From CAZPHU01 sp964419255 (GTDB taxonomy: Bacteria > Fibrobacterota > Chitinivibrionia > Chitinivibrionales > CAYFVL01): a DNA stretch of 15,280 bases. Of the stretch, positions 5,734-13,882 are shown in pieces. The position numbers and the translations under genes are program-made. The stretch spans positions 1-15,280 of the forward strand of contig CAYQOU010000080.1 of assembly GCA_964419255.1 (NCBI GenBank). Reading direction: 5' to 3'. The notes beneath the pieces are model-generated. The model saw nothing but the letters and a program-made list of their open reading frames with translations, ran no database searches and was not told the origin of the DNA. The stretch's first letter is position 1, and every line of letters begins with the position of its first letter.

Positions 5734-8472
5734 TCATACGGAATCTATTTTCATCTCCTCAACTATTTTCTGTAAAGCAGCTGCAATGTCTTTTCCCGAG
5801 CTGTATGGCGATACCTTTCCATCCTCGATCATTTTTTGCAGGGTAAGCGGTTTGCCGAATATCACCTGCGGTCGTTTCTTTCTGCCGACAAAAAGACGCG
5901 GCATTTTGCCGGCCGGCCATGCGGCATCACCGTTTTTAATACGAACCGGCACAATGGTCGGGTTGGTTTCCAGGATGAGAAGGCCGATACCCGCTTTGAA
6001 AGGCTGGATGGTTCCATCGCGTGATCGGGTACCTTCAGGAAAAATAATGAGGTTTTTGTTCTGTTTGAGTACCCCGATGGAGGTCTTCAACGCCTCTATA
6101 ATGTCTCCTTCCCGTTCGACAGGAATCAGGTTGCTGCTTCTGAAAACGGCTGCGGATGCCGGGTTGCCAAGAAGCTCCTTTTTACCGATGCTGAATGTCT
6201 TTTTTCGAACCTTCCAGGGGAGTGCGGCAAGCACCCAGACAATATCCATCACCGACTGATGATTGGCGGCAAAGATGGTTGGTCTGTTGTCGGGAATGTT
6301 TCCGATTCCCTCCAGGTCAACATGCCAGAGGAGTTTGCTCAATCCATTGATAATGTTTGGCCCCTTGTTGTAAACGATATTTCTGCTGTCATCGAGTCGC
6401 ATCGGAAGATCGGCGGACGCGATGCGTTCACGGATGGTGTGCGGTGACACCCCGCCATTGTAGGCTGTCGATTCCTTTGCTTCCATCACCTTACCGTATA
6501 CATCCCCCAGCGTAACCATCTGCAGCAGTGCATCCTCGGGCAGTTGCACGGAGAATTTTTTTTCCAGACAGCAGAAAAATTCAAGCTGTCGCAGACTGTC
6601 CATCTCCAGGTCAAACTCCAGATTCGTCTTTGGGGTAAACGATTTCTTTTTGGGATTAGTCACAAAGTTATGCGCGCATTCGGCTATTACCTGAAATTCC
6701 GGTATGTCCAGAACGGCCTTTTCTGTGGCACTGAGAGCCGGTGGTGCTTTTCTTACTGCCTTGGGTTTGGTCTTAATCTCTTCGTACAGGGCTAAGAGTT
6801 CATGTTTTTTCAGTTTGCGTGTTGTTGTGCGGGGAAGCGGATCGTAGACAACTGCAAAGTCGGTTATTCGCTTGTAGCTGGGCCGGTCGCGTCCCATGCG
6901 AATAAACTCGTTGTGAATCATCTCGTGGGCCTTTTCGATCGGTGTACTCTTCCGAATCTCTTCATTAGGTACGATAAGAGCCGCAACGATCTCTCGATTC
7001 TTTCGCCTGGCGCCGAATATGCCGATCTCTTCGATGAAATTCGATTCGGAGTAGAAATCCTCCAATTCATCGGGGTAAACATTCTTGCCCGATTCGAGTA
7101 CGATCAGATCCTTGGAGCGTCCTGACAAAAAGAGATACCCATCGCTGTCCAGTCTTCCCAGATCGCCGGTATGAAACCATCCATCCTCATCGATAACCGC
7201 CCGTGTAAACTCATCGTTTTTGTAGTATCCCGCAAACAGGGTGGTACCGCGTAGAAGCACCTCTCCGATCCCCTGCTCATTGGGATAGTCGATATGGATC
7301 TCGTTTTCGTCAAGTATCGGACCGACCGAACCGTGTTTGGGCTTATCGGCCGGACAGAGGGTGATCGGGCCGAATGTCTCTGTCAGACCATAACCCTCAA
7401 CGATATCAAAACCCATCAGCCGAAACCCCTCGAAATATTTCAGCGGCAGTGATGCTCCACCGGAGATGATCAGTTTAAGATTACCACCAAAACCATCGTG
7501 TACCGATTTAAACAGGCTTCGTCTGAAGTTATTTCCCAGCCCGGGGCCCAGTGTGCGCGAAAGGGATTTCATGTTCTTGAACATCAGCTGCACAAACGGT
7601 CCCTTCGCTTTTACTTTTCTCTCGATATTGTCATAGAGAACCGTCAGCATCTTTGGTACCGCCGGCAGCATGCTGACCTTCTTGTCGTTGAGCGCCTCCA
7701 GGATAAGCGGTCCTTTTATCTGAGGTACAAACACGATATCCATCCCGCCGACAAGCTCCGCGGCGATACATGCCGCAAAGCCAAAGACATGATGAAGAGG
7801 AAGAATCGCCAGGGATGTCGTCTCAGGACTCAGGTGCATGCGCGGAATCGCATGAAGTCCCACAGCGGTGTAGTTTTTCTGCACCAGTTGTACTCCCTTG
7901 GGACTGCCGGTCGTGCCCGAGGTGAAAATAATCACCATCGGATCATCGGGCTCGAATCGATGCTCAAACGCATCATGCCGCGCATCTCCCTCGAGGATAA
8001 ACTGCTCGAAACTTTTCTCCGGTCCCTGAAAGTCTGGATCGAGTATGACGATCTCCTGAAGGAAATCGAGCTTCTCTCTCATCTCGCGCATCAGAGGAGT
8101 AAACGACTGTGAGCAGAATACTACCCGTGCCTCGGTAAACCTGACTATAGACCAGATTTCTTCCAGCGGGAGGTTTGGATCGACAGGAACGGTGCATCCG
8201 CCACTCAGGATTACGCCATGGTATGCCAGAACCCACTCCGGAGTGTTCTCCCCGATAACAACGGCGTTATCACCTCTTTTAAACCCACCCCTTTGAAGAG
8301 CCGATACACATCGGTTTAGATCTCTATGAACCTGTCCGTACGTCCAACTCTGATATGAACCATTTCTTTTTATGTGCAGACAGTCTTTGTTTTTATATAC
8401 ATGTACCGAGCGCCTGAGAAGGTCCGTATACACGTGAGTATTGATGGTTTCCGTCGTGGGTTGATCAGCCAT
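5734..8472 (-). CDS. Acyl-adenylating ligase / acyl carrier protein / PlsC acyltransferase fusion
   Basis: A 912-residue protein with three domains. Residues 1 to about 570 are an ANL-superfamily fatty acid adenylating enzyme: P-loop TSGTTGSPKG at 184-193, EGYGLTE at 359-365, WFHTGD at 432-437, and a C-terminal Lys region RTTTRKLKK from 548. Residues about 590-670 are an acyl carrier protein domain with the phosphopantetheine serine at 626 (LEMDSL). Residues about 700-912 are a 1-acylglycerol-phosphate acyltransferase domain with NHQSVMD (His738, Asp743) and FPEGTRSRDG from 811. The simplest reading is that it activates a free fatty acid, loads it on its own ACP and transfers it to a lysophospholipid or glycerol phosphate. 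E. coli Aas joins a PlsC-type and an AMP-binding domain in the opposite order and borrows free ACP. No transmembrane segment is obvious, and peripheral membrane location is likely. The Shine-Dalgarno sequence is weak (GGAAG, 12 nt away). Confidence 0.9.
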   Translation of the reverse strand: MADQPTTETINTHVYTDLLRRSVHVYKNKDCLHIKRNGSYQSWTYGQVHRDLNRCVSALQRGGFKRGDNAVVIGENTPEWVLAYHGVILSGGCTVPVDPNLPLEEIWSIVRFTEARVVFCSQSFTPLMREMREKLDFLQEIVILDPDFQGPEKSFEQFILEGDARHDAFEHRFEPDDPMVIIFTSGTTGSPKGVQLVQKNYTAVGLHAIPRMHLSPETTSLAILPLHHVFGFAACIAAELVGGMDIVFVPQIKGPLILEALNDKKVSMLPAVPKMLTVLYDNIERKVKAKGPFVQLMFKNMKSLSRTLGPGLGNNFRRSLFKSVHDGFGGNLKLIISGGASLPLKYFEGFRLMGFDIVEGYGLTETFGPITLCPADKPKHGSVGPILDENEIHIDYPNEQGIGEVLLRGTTLFAGYYKNDEFTRAVIDEDGWFHTGDLGRLDSDGYLFLSGRSKDLIVLESGKNVYPDELEDFYSESNFIEEIGIFGARRKNREIVAALIVPNEEIRKSTPIEKAHEMIHNEFIRMGRDRPSYKRITDFAVVYDPLPRTTTRKLKKHELLALYEEIKTKPKAVRKAPPALSATEKAVLDIPEFQVIAECAHNFVTNPKKKSFTPKTNLEFDLEMDSLRQLEFFCCLEKKFSVQLPEDALLQMVTLGDVYGKVMEAKESTAYNGGVSPHTIRERIASADLPMRLDDSRNIVYNKGPNIINGLSKLLWHVDLEGIGNIPDNRPTIFAANHQSVMDIVWVLAALPWKVRKKTFSIGKKELLGNPASAAVFRSSNLIPVEREGDIIEALKTSIGVLKQNKNLIIFPEGTRSRDGTIQPFKAGIGLLILETNPTIVPVRIKNGDAAWPAGKMPRLFVGRKKRPQVIFGKPLTLQKMIEDGKVSPYSSGKDIAAALQKIVEEMKIDSV

Positions 8473-8510
8473 AATTTTTATGCTTCCGTTTCAAGACACA
8501 GAAAAAAATC

Positions 8511-8537
8511 ACTATACCTTTTATCTTAAATTAACAA
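8511..8537 (-). promoter_or_regulatory. Candidate promoter of the ligase-ACP-PlsC gene
   Basis: Read on the minus strand, TTGTTA (8537-8532) and TATAGT (8516-8511) are separated by 15 bp in a very AT-rich stretch 39-65 nt before the start codon. The boxes are good but the spacing is short. The 255-nt gap 8473-8727 holds no other supported gene. Confidence 0.3.
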
Positions 8538-8697
8538 ATAAGGTAGGATTACGCAAACTTCGCGCCGAAATTGGAGGCGAGGTGGGGGAGCATCAAGGAG
8601 GCGTGAGAAATAAGTGTGGCAAAAAGGGCCATAAGCTTACTCCCCCCGTTCTGACACATCGTTGTTTCCCGGAGCTGTCAGGGAGTGGTCACTAGAT

Positions 8698-8714
8698 ACA
8701 ACATTAGGTGTTGT
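8698..8714 (-). terminator. Weak hairpin after the P-loop kinase gene
   Basis: ACAACA (8698-8703) and TGTTGT (8709-8714) pair around TTAGG, beginning 13 nt past the kinase stop codon. There is no T run on the minus strand and the stem is AT-rich, so termination is only a possibility. Confidence 0.2.
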
Positions 8715-8727
8715 GTGTGTCTGTGTT

Positions 8728-9372
8728 TCATCCCCGCGCTATAGAGATCAAATCATCGACTGTAAAACATGGGTTACGGCGCTGTTGCCAGCCGATGGTT
8801 TTGTGTGCATATTGTCTGTATTGTCTCTCCCGATTGATCAACAGTTTCTCATAACAGCGGGCAAGGGCCTGCTGATCTGTTTCATCCTGCCTGCGTCTGA
8901 AATGATCGGCCCAGAGCACAGGGCGGGGATGACGAAGGTATGCGGTGCGCATTTTCTTCAATACCTCAGGTGGGGTTTCGAGATGCACAACAGTTGTCTT
9001 GCGGGATAAATCCTCAAGCATCGCTCTGCCGGTGTGAATCACCGAGCCGGTGGTGTCGATAACCACCGGACGGTTCCGAAAACTCTCCCGGGAGTGCAGG
9101 ACATCTAATGTATCAACCAGCACCTCGACCTCCCGGGCCAGATACAGCCGTTCACGTTCATGATAACCATCATCGTAGGGAAAACCAAGCCACTGACCCA
9201 TGTCAAAGGATTTTTCATGCCCGAAAATCTGACGTGACAGATGGCGCTCGATCATATCGTCGCAACCGAATCGAACGAAATTGTTGGCGGCCAGCTGAAA
9301 TGACCAAAACGATTTACCGGTTCCGGACATGCCGATTAGTGCTATTCGCAGAGGTTGTGGGGAAGAACGCAT
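8728..9372 (-). CDS. Shikimate-kinase-like P-loop kinase of unknown substrate
   Basis: A 214-residue soluble P-loop NTPase. Walker A is GMSGTGKS (residues 14-21, Lys20). It is followed by an acidic pair and Glu in the shikimate-kinase arrangement (CDDMIE, Asp38, Asp39, Glu42), and then by an IDTTGSV strand (105-111) where true shikimate kinases have a GGG loop. The replacement of GGG, the HEKSFDMGQWLGFP segment and the basic region RTAYLRHPRP suggest a related fold with a different small-molecule substrate. It is not a confident aroK. The start ATG at 9372 has GCAGG about seven bases upstream. It lies 23 nt behind the PPC-domain gene and is probably the last gene of the ABC-F/PPC/kinase operon. 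The nature of the phosphate acceptor cannot be inferred from the context. Confidence 0.75.
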   Translation of the reverse strand: MRSSPQPLRIALIGMSGTGKSFWSFQLAANNFVRFGCDDMIERHLSRQIFGHEKSFDMGQWLGFPYDDGYHERERLYLAREVEVLVDTLDVLHSRESFRNRPVVIDTTGSVIHTGRAMLEDLSRKTTVVHLETPPEVLKKMRTAYLRHPRPVLWADHFRRRQDETDQQALARCYEKLLINRERQYRQYAHKTIGWQQRRNPCFTVDDLISIARG

Positions 9373-9395
9373 ATGAGCCTGCAGCGCAATGAAAT

Positions 9396-9839
9396 TTAAG
9401 GATGAAGCAGTGAAAAACCGGTGGACTGTTCGAAACGCCTTACCGCTTCGGTATTGGTCAGCTCAAACAAAATAATTTCCAGAATCTGCCAGCAAACCAC
9501 CCCTTTTCTGACACAGCCGGTGATTGTGTTCTCTTCGCGGCCGCAGGCAATATGCATATGCAGCTTGGGGGCGCCGCTCTCATCGGGAAAAAGGGTTCCC
9601 GTGCCGGTTGCTTCGTGCACCTCTTTGAGTTGGGTTTCCATGGGCTCGATTTTCATCGCCCGTCCCTCCCTGGGACCTACAATCAGCGTGCTTCCCTTAT
9701 CCACTCCACCAACAATGATAAGCGCGCCGGCTTTGATATTCAACTGATCGGCAAACCGTTCGATCGATTCGTGCAGAACGTCGCCATCCTCCAGACGAAT
9801 GACGAAGGTTCTTCCCATGGTTGCTTCAGAATATTGCAT
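9396..9839 (-). CDS. PPC/DUF296-domain protein
   Basis: A 147-residue single-domain member of the Plants and Prokaryotes Conserved family (PF03479, DUF296). The same domain follows AT-hooks in plant DNA-binding proteins; bacterial stand-alone forms have no settled role. The family signature is clear: an N-terminal RTFVIRLEDGDVLHESI strand, a GGV turn at 44-46, the histidine pair KLHMHIACG (His94, His96) and GCVRKGVVCWQILEIIL. The conserved histidines suggest a metal site. The start at 9839 was chosen because GAGGTGATT directly precedes it at ideal spacing. A longer frame from 9872 would overlap the upstream ABC-F stop, adds 11 unmatched residues and has no ribosome binding site. It sits 25 nt after the ABC-F gene and 23 nt before the kinase, indicating co-transcription. 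Confidence 0.87.
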   Translation of the reverse strand: MQYSEATMGRTFVIRLEDGDVLHESIERFADQLNIKAGALIIVGGVDKGSTLIVGPREGRAMKIEPMETQLKEVHEATGTGTLFPDESGAPKLHMHIACGREENTITGCVRKGVVCWQILEIILFELTNTEAVRRFEQSTGFSLLHP

Positions 9840-9864
9840 AATCACCTCATTTCGTTTTACGGGT

Positions 9865-11757
9865 TCATACAAACGATGCCAGCTCTTCCCACCGGCTCAG
9901 CTTCTGCTCCAAGAGCTTTTCCACCTCCGAATACCGCTCGCCCCACCGGGCAAACTGCTCCGGTGATCCATCCGGGGCTGAACCGCCCAGGCGCTGATCA
10001 AGCTCCGTCTTCTCCTCCTCCAGAGACTCGATCTCCTCCTCCAGTCTCTCCAGCTCGCGCTGTTCGTTGAACGTAAGCTTTCTTTTGGCAACGGACTGTT
10101 TTTGCTGTCCCCTGGATTTCTCCTGCTCCTGCTGTCTGTCCAGACGACGCTGCTCAGAATTCTGTTCTTTCTTGTATTGAATATAATCCGAGTAGCTTCC
10201 CGGAAACTCTCCTATATGCCCAGAGCCGTCCAGCACGAACAGAAAATCGACCACCCTATCCATAAAATACCGGTCGTGCGAGACCACTAAAAGACACCCG
10301 CTGAAACTTTCCAGAAAATCCTCCAGCACAGAAAGCGTCTTGATATCCAGATCGTTGGTCGGCTCATCGAGAACCAGAAAATTTGGATTGCCCATCAGGA
10401 CCCGAACCAGATGAAGACGTCGCCTTTCGCCGCCTGAGAGTTTTGCCACCGGAGTGTAGTGTATAGCCGGGGGAAAAAGAAAACGCTCGAGCAGCTTGCC
10501 GGCGGTAATCTCGCTCCCATCGGGCATTCTCACCACCTCCGCGATATCCCGAATCGTCTGAAGGACCGTTTTTTCGGTCTGATACTGGCCGCTGTTTTGT
10601 TCGAAGACACCGAAATGGGTGTTTACCCCCTTCTCGACAGATCCCGTGTCTGTGGGCACCCGCTGAGTCAGCAGATTCAGCAGTGTCGTTTTGCCCGATC
10701 CGTTAGGCCCCACCACACCGATTCGCTCCTGTCGTTTGAAAGTATGGCTGAAATCTTCGATTATTCGGGTGCCGTCGTAGCTTTTGGCAAGATGTTTTGC
10801 CTCCAGGATCTTTTTACCCAGCCGCCTGCCGCTGATACTGAATTCCATGTCGGCCTGAACGCCGCCATTCAGCGAACCCATCATCTCGTGCACCCGTTGG
10901 ATTCGGGCCTTCTGCTTGGTGGCACGCGCCTGGGGAGTCTGTCCCAGCCACTGAAGCTCCCGTTTCAGGATGGTTTTGACCCGCTGCTCCTCGACAGCCA
11001 TGCTGTTTTCGATCTCGGCTTTCTTTTCCAGGTAAAAGGCATAGTTGCCCGAAAACGAATACAGCCGCCTGTTGTCGATCTCCAGGATACGGGTGCAGAT
11101 TGAGTCGAGGATGTACCGGTCATGGGTTATCATCAACACGGCCGCCCCGGTCTTTTGAAGCTTGCTCTCCAGCCATTCTATCGTATCGATATCCAGGTGG
11201 TTGGTCGGCTCATCCAGCAGGAGAAGATCCGATTGGTTGATGAAAAGTTGTGCGAGGGCTACTTTCTTTACCATCCCTCCCGAGAGTGCGTCCATACGAA
11301 TATCGGTTTCATCGATTCCAAGTTCCGACAGGAGGGAAGAGACAGTACTTTCGAGGCTCCAGGCGTTGAGCTGGTCCATCCGGGCGGTGATCTGTTCGAG
11401 TCTCTGTTGAAGCTGGGGGGAGGTCTGTTTCTGCATTGATTTGCAGACCGTTTCATATTCACGAACGATTCGAGCCGCGGGAACATCGCTGCACAGCACA
11501 TGCTCAAGAATGGTGTGAGTGGGACAGAAACGCGGGAGCTGGTCGAGTCGGCCGATCCGCAAGCCTTTTCGAAGGGATATCGTTCCGCTGTCGGGGGTAT
11601 CTGCCCCGGTGAGAAGGTTTAAAAGCGAGCTCTTACCGCTTCCATTTACCCCGATGAGAGCAATCTTGTCACTCTGTTGAATCCCGAACGTCGCCTGCTC
11701 AAAAAGCAGCTTGTCACCCTGGCTTTTACTTATCTGATCGACTGATACAATATTCAT
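9865..11757 (-). CDS. uup: ABC-F family ATPase, Uup type
   Basis: A 630-residue soluble protein with two ATP-binding cassettes and no membrane domain, as in ABC-F proteins that act on ribosomes. Cassette 1: Walker A GVNGSGKS (36-43), signature LSGGM (158-162), Walker B/catalytic Glu LLLLDEPTNHLD (Asp182, Glu183). Cassette 2: GPNGSGKT (350-357), LSGGE (440-444), LDEPTNDLD (Asp464, Glu465). The linker contains WLGQTPQARATKQKARIQR, the Uup-type form of the ABC-F interdomain arm. The C-terminal 80 residues (KRKLTFNEQRELERLEEEI onward) are a charged coiled coil, the hallmark of Uup, which binds DNA and affects precise excision of transposons in E. coli. The length nearly equals E. coli Uup. The first signature has Met in place of the usual Glu/Gln after LSGG. 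The Shine-Dalgarno sequence is weak. It heads a likely operon with the PPC and kinase genes. Confidence 0.92.
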   Translation of the reverse strand: MNIVSVDQISKSQGDKLLFEQATFGIQQSDKIALIGVNGSGKSSLLNLLTGADTPDSGTISLRKGLRIGRLDQLPRFCPTHTILEHVLCSDVPAARIVREYETVCKSMQKQTSPQLQQRLEQITARMDQLNAWSLESTVSSLLSELGIDETDIRMDALSGGMVKKVALAQLFINQSDLLLLDEPTNHLDIDTIEWLESKLQKTGAAVLMITHDRYILDSICTRILEIDNRRLYSFSGNYAFYLEKKAEIENSMAVEEQRVKTILKRELQWLGQTPQARATKQKARIQRVHEMMGSLNGGVQADMEFSISGRRLGKKILEAKHLAKSYDGTRIIEDFSHTFKRQERIGVVGPNGSGKTTLLNLLTQRVPTDTGSVEKGVNTHFGVFEQNSGQYQTEKTVLQTIRDIAEVVRMPDGSEITAGKLLERFLFPPAIHYTPVAKLSGGERRRLHLVRVLMGNPNFLVLDEPTNDLDIKTLSVLEDFLESFSGCLLVVSHDRYFMDRVVDFLFVLDGSGHIGEFPGSYSDYIQYKKEQNSEQRRLDRQQEQEKSRGQQKQSVAKRKLTFNEQRELERLEEEIESLEEEKTELDQRLGGSAPDGSPEQFARWGERYSEVEKLLEQKLSRWEELASFV

Positions 11758-11854
11758 ATAAAACGCATTTCCGGTTCTGATCGTGATTGAAGAAAATAAT
11801 CAATAGAATGGAGGATGTGAAATGGACAGAGCAGTAAGAATACGATTTTTCGGG

Positions 11855-12568
11855 TCAATACCAGATCACCTTCGGGAGATTTTCCTGATCATAACAACCT
11901 TTTGCAGGCAGCCGGTTCAGAGGCTTGGCTACAAATCCCCGAATTGCAAGTGCCAGGGCATCGATGATATCATCCCTGCGAACATCCCTGCGAGTATAAG
12001 TCCCCAGCACATGCTCATAAAATGACTGCAGCCCCGGCATGTATCTGCTCAGGATTTGTAATCTTTCTTCCACTCCCCGCGGCTGCTTTTTTGTGCAGGC
12101 GGGCAGATTCATCTCATTGAGTGTCATGAAACAGAGTTCCGGGTGTGATTCTCTGAATGTGCCCACTGCCCGGCGGTTTTTTCGCAGGAAACAATCCAGC
12201 TCGCCGATTTTACGGCTTATGTTCCAGGATTGAACGGAAAGGCCGGTGCCGCTAAGCATCCGGGAAAGCTTATTGGCGCTTTCGTAGTCATCACAGCCGA
12301 GCACCTCCCGTATAGGCGGGCTGAAGATAGAGGAGCGGCGTTTTCCAAGCAGCAAACGCGCCATCCTGTCACATTCTCGTCGCGGACGGGAGCTGTCGGC
12401 CAATCCCACAGGCATATCGATGAGAATCAGATCCGCATCACTTTGTGCAGACCACAGGTGCTCGATGCAATCATACAGACAGGCTTGCAGAGAGGCATTG
12501 TCGCGGATTGCAACGGCAAACCATCCGGCCGGACAACCGTCGATTCCGATTATCTTTTTTCTTCTCAT
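11855..12568 (-). CDS. DUF429 predicted RNase H-like nuclease
   Basis: A 237-residue protein of the DUF429 family (PF04250), predicted by fold to be an RNase H-like nuclease; its biological role is not established. The motifs are in the expected order: IGIDGCPAGW with Asp10, LILIDMPVGL with Asp51, a CDRMAR ... RRSSIFSPPIR block, ESHPELCF with Glu140 and His142, and a C-terminal DDIIDALALA with Asp199, Asp200 and Asp203. The acidic residues would form the metal-binding active site. The ATG at 12568 follows AAAGAGAAC. The gene lies 97 nt upstream of the Uup-type gene on the same strand; the gap is large enough for a separate promoter, so membership of that operon is uncertain. There is no signal peptide, so it acts in the cytoplasm. 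Confidence 0.85.
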   Translation of the reverse strand: MRRKKIIGIDGCPAGWFAVAIRDNASLQACLYDCIEHLWSAQSDADLILIDMPVGLADSSRPRRECDRMARLLLGKRRSSIFSPPIREVLGCDDYESANKLSRMLSGTGLSVQSWNISRKIGELDCFLRKNRRAVGTFRESHPELCFMTLNEMNLPACTKKQPRGVEERLQILSRYMPGLQSFYEHVLGTYTRRDVRRDDIIDALALAIRGFVAKPLNRLPAKGCYDQENLPKVIWY

Positions 12569-12909
12569 GTTCTCTTTTTCGAATTACAATTAGTTCCTAT
12601 GGACACCTGTCCTCCGTGTTCAGTCTTGTCGCGACTTCCCGCTGAAGTGGGACGGGGAGGAGGGGGAAAACATGTTTTATTTTGTAATATTCATGTCGGC
12701 TCGTTTCTATCGGTTTGGATTCTACTTGCCAGTACCAAGAGACCGAGTTGCCGGAATGCCGTTTTCGGCTCTGGTGGTTTAGTTTTTATCATCAGTATTG
12801 ATCTTCTTCGGCTTTGCCGTATCTGGTCGGGGGAGACATCTGTTATGCTTGCATCTCACCGGTGACCGATTGTATATCTGTACCTACTTTAACCAGAACA
12901 GGCTGCCTT
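12569..12909. other. 341-bp divergent intergenic region
   Basis: This stretch separates the DUF429 gene (minus) from the small membrane-protein gene (plus), so it should contain promoters for both, but I see no convincing -35/-10 pair. A 36-codon frame (12672-12782) has a purine-rich GAGGAGGGGG upstream but no recognisable product; I did not accept it as a gene. An 8-bp palindrome GTCGCGAC is present near 12629. Otherwise nothing is supported. Confidence 0.4.
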
Positions 12910-13131
12910 ATGGAATTCTATTATCTTATTTCTATTGCAACTCTCGTAGGGATGTTTATCCTCTTTCTGGTCGTCAGCAAGACTCTCAATAACATAATTA
13001 ACCAGCTTAGTAAAATGGAATACCTGGTACGCACCGAGCACGATTATCGCAAAGAGTTGCAGGAGATAAAGGAGATGCTTGCGCTGGAGGAGAAAGAAAA
13101 CGAGCAGCGTCGGCGTGAGCGAGAGGAATAA
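12910..13131 (+). CDS. Small membrane protein with cytoplasmic coiled coil
   Basis: A 73-residue protein of unknown function. Residues 5-22 (YLISIATLVGMFILFLVV) form one transmembrane helix. The rest is a highly charged helical stretch (about 30-73: QLSKMEYLVRTEHDYRKELQEIKEM and on), ending in a run of Glu and Arg, with heptad-like spacing that suggests a coiled coil. The ATG at 12910 was chosen because it begins the membrane helix directly and has ACAGG upstream. The open frame extends to 12814 but adds an unconvincing Cys-rich leader. The stop is 19 nt before the guanylate kinase start, so the two are probably co-transcribed. It resembles the many small anchor-plus-coil proteins found beside housekeeping genes; no family is recognised. 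Confidence 0.65.
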   Translation: MEFYYLISIATLVGMFILFLVVSKTLNNIINQLSKMEYLVRTEHDYRKELQEIKEMLALEEKENEQRRREREE

Positions 13132-13150
13132 AGGAAAAGAGCAGTACACG

Positions 13151-13744
13151 ATGGTAAACGCGACTGAAAACCGACAGGGGCGGATAATGGTCTTTTCCGC
13201 ACCATCCGGAGCAGGAAAGACAACCCTTCTGGATTATCTTCGAGAACAGATCCCCGAGCTTGTTTACTCCATTTCCGCCACAACCAGAGCCCCGCGGGAA
13301 CATGAGAAAAGTGGTATACACTACTTTTTTCTCTCCGAGCAGGAGTTTAAGGAGAAAATCGAAGCGAATGAATTTGCCGAATGGGAGATTGTGCACGGCA
13401 ACTACTACGGAACACCAAGGTCGTTTATCGACTCAAACATCTGCCGGGGAAAGCATGTGGTGATGGATATCGATGTGTGGGGAAAGACCAAATTTGATGC
13501 GGTCTACCCGCAGGCGGTCGGAATACTGATTCTTCCGCCTTCCATGGATGAGCTTGAGAAACGGTTACGGGCACGAAACACCGATTCGGAAGGGGTGATT
13601 CGTACCCGTCTCGAAAACGCGAAAAAGGAAATCGCATACGCACAGACTCGTGGAAAATACGAGTATACATTAATCAACGATGATCTGCGGCGGGTGGAGG
13701 CGGAGTTGTTGAGTATTGTTAATCACCTCATTGGTCATAAATAG
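13151..13744 (+). CDS. gmk: Guanylate kinase
   Basis: Phosphorylates GMP to GDP with ATP in the cytoplasm, an essential step in guanine nucleotide synthesis and recycling. With the ATG at 13151 the protein is 197 residues, the usual length. The P-loop APSGAGKT spans residues 17-24. The GMP-binding region has SATTRAPR, then HYFF, then EWEIVHGNYYGTPR, the family's GMP-site pattern. DIDVWG marks the Walker B strand, and RTRLENAKKE carries the lid arginine. YTLINDDL is the conserved C-terminal strand. The loop REHEKSGIHYFF replaces the more usual R-x-GE-x-x-G-x-DY-x-F, and DIDVWGKTKF replaces DIDVQGA, so the enzyme is divergent but appears intact. The open frame continues upstream to 13079, overlapping the membrane-protein gene. 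AAGGA is about 14 nt from 13151, so the exact start is moderately sure. Confidence 0.92.
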   Translation: MVNATENRQGRIMVFSAPSGAGKTTLLDYLREQIPELVYSISATTRAPREHEKSGIHYFFLSEQEFKEKIEANEFAEWEIVHGNYYGTPRSFIDSNICRGKHVVMDIDVWGKTKFDAVYPQAVGILILPPSMDELEKRLRARNTDSEGVIRTRLENAKKEIAYAQTRGKYEYTLINDDLRRVEAELLSIVNHLIGHK

Positions 13745-13797
13745 AATCCCCGTTCACCGCTACGAGAGGTTAGTTTCCTGATTTATTGATCTTTGAT

Positions 13798-13829
13798 CCC
13801 CTGCTCTTCTGAATTTAGTCTTCCAGGGG
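13798..13829 (+). terminator. Possible weak terminator hairpin after gmk
   Basis: CCCCTG (13798-13803) and CAGGGG (13824-13829) pair over a 20-nt loop, 54 nt past the gmk stop. There is no T run immediately after (a short TTTT follows 12 nt later). Termination before the next gene is plausible but not shown. Confidence 0.25.
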
Positions 13830-13882
13830 CATAGGAATTGCGTTTTCAAAGCATATGACGCTCAATAACAATGGGGGGATGT

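Noticed and set aside
5672..8112. Several long plus-strand frames opposite the ligase-ACP-PlsC gene
   Set aside because: They are antisense shadows; the minus strand carries full family motifs throughout.
8480..8695. Plus-strand 71-codon frame beginning 8 nt past the ligase start
   Set aside because: It has no Shine-Dalgarno sequence, a low-complexity basic composition, and overlaps the promoter region of the ligase gene.
12672..12782. 36-codon frame (MFYFVIFMSARFYRFGFYLP...) behind GAGGAGGGGG
   Set aside because: It is very short, has mixed character and no clear domain or membrane topology; a purine-rich stretch alone is not enough.
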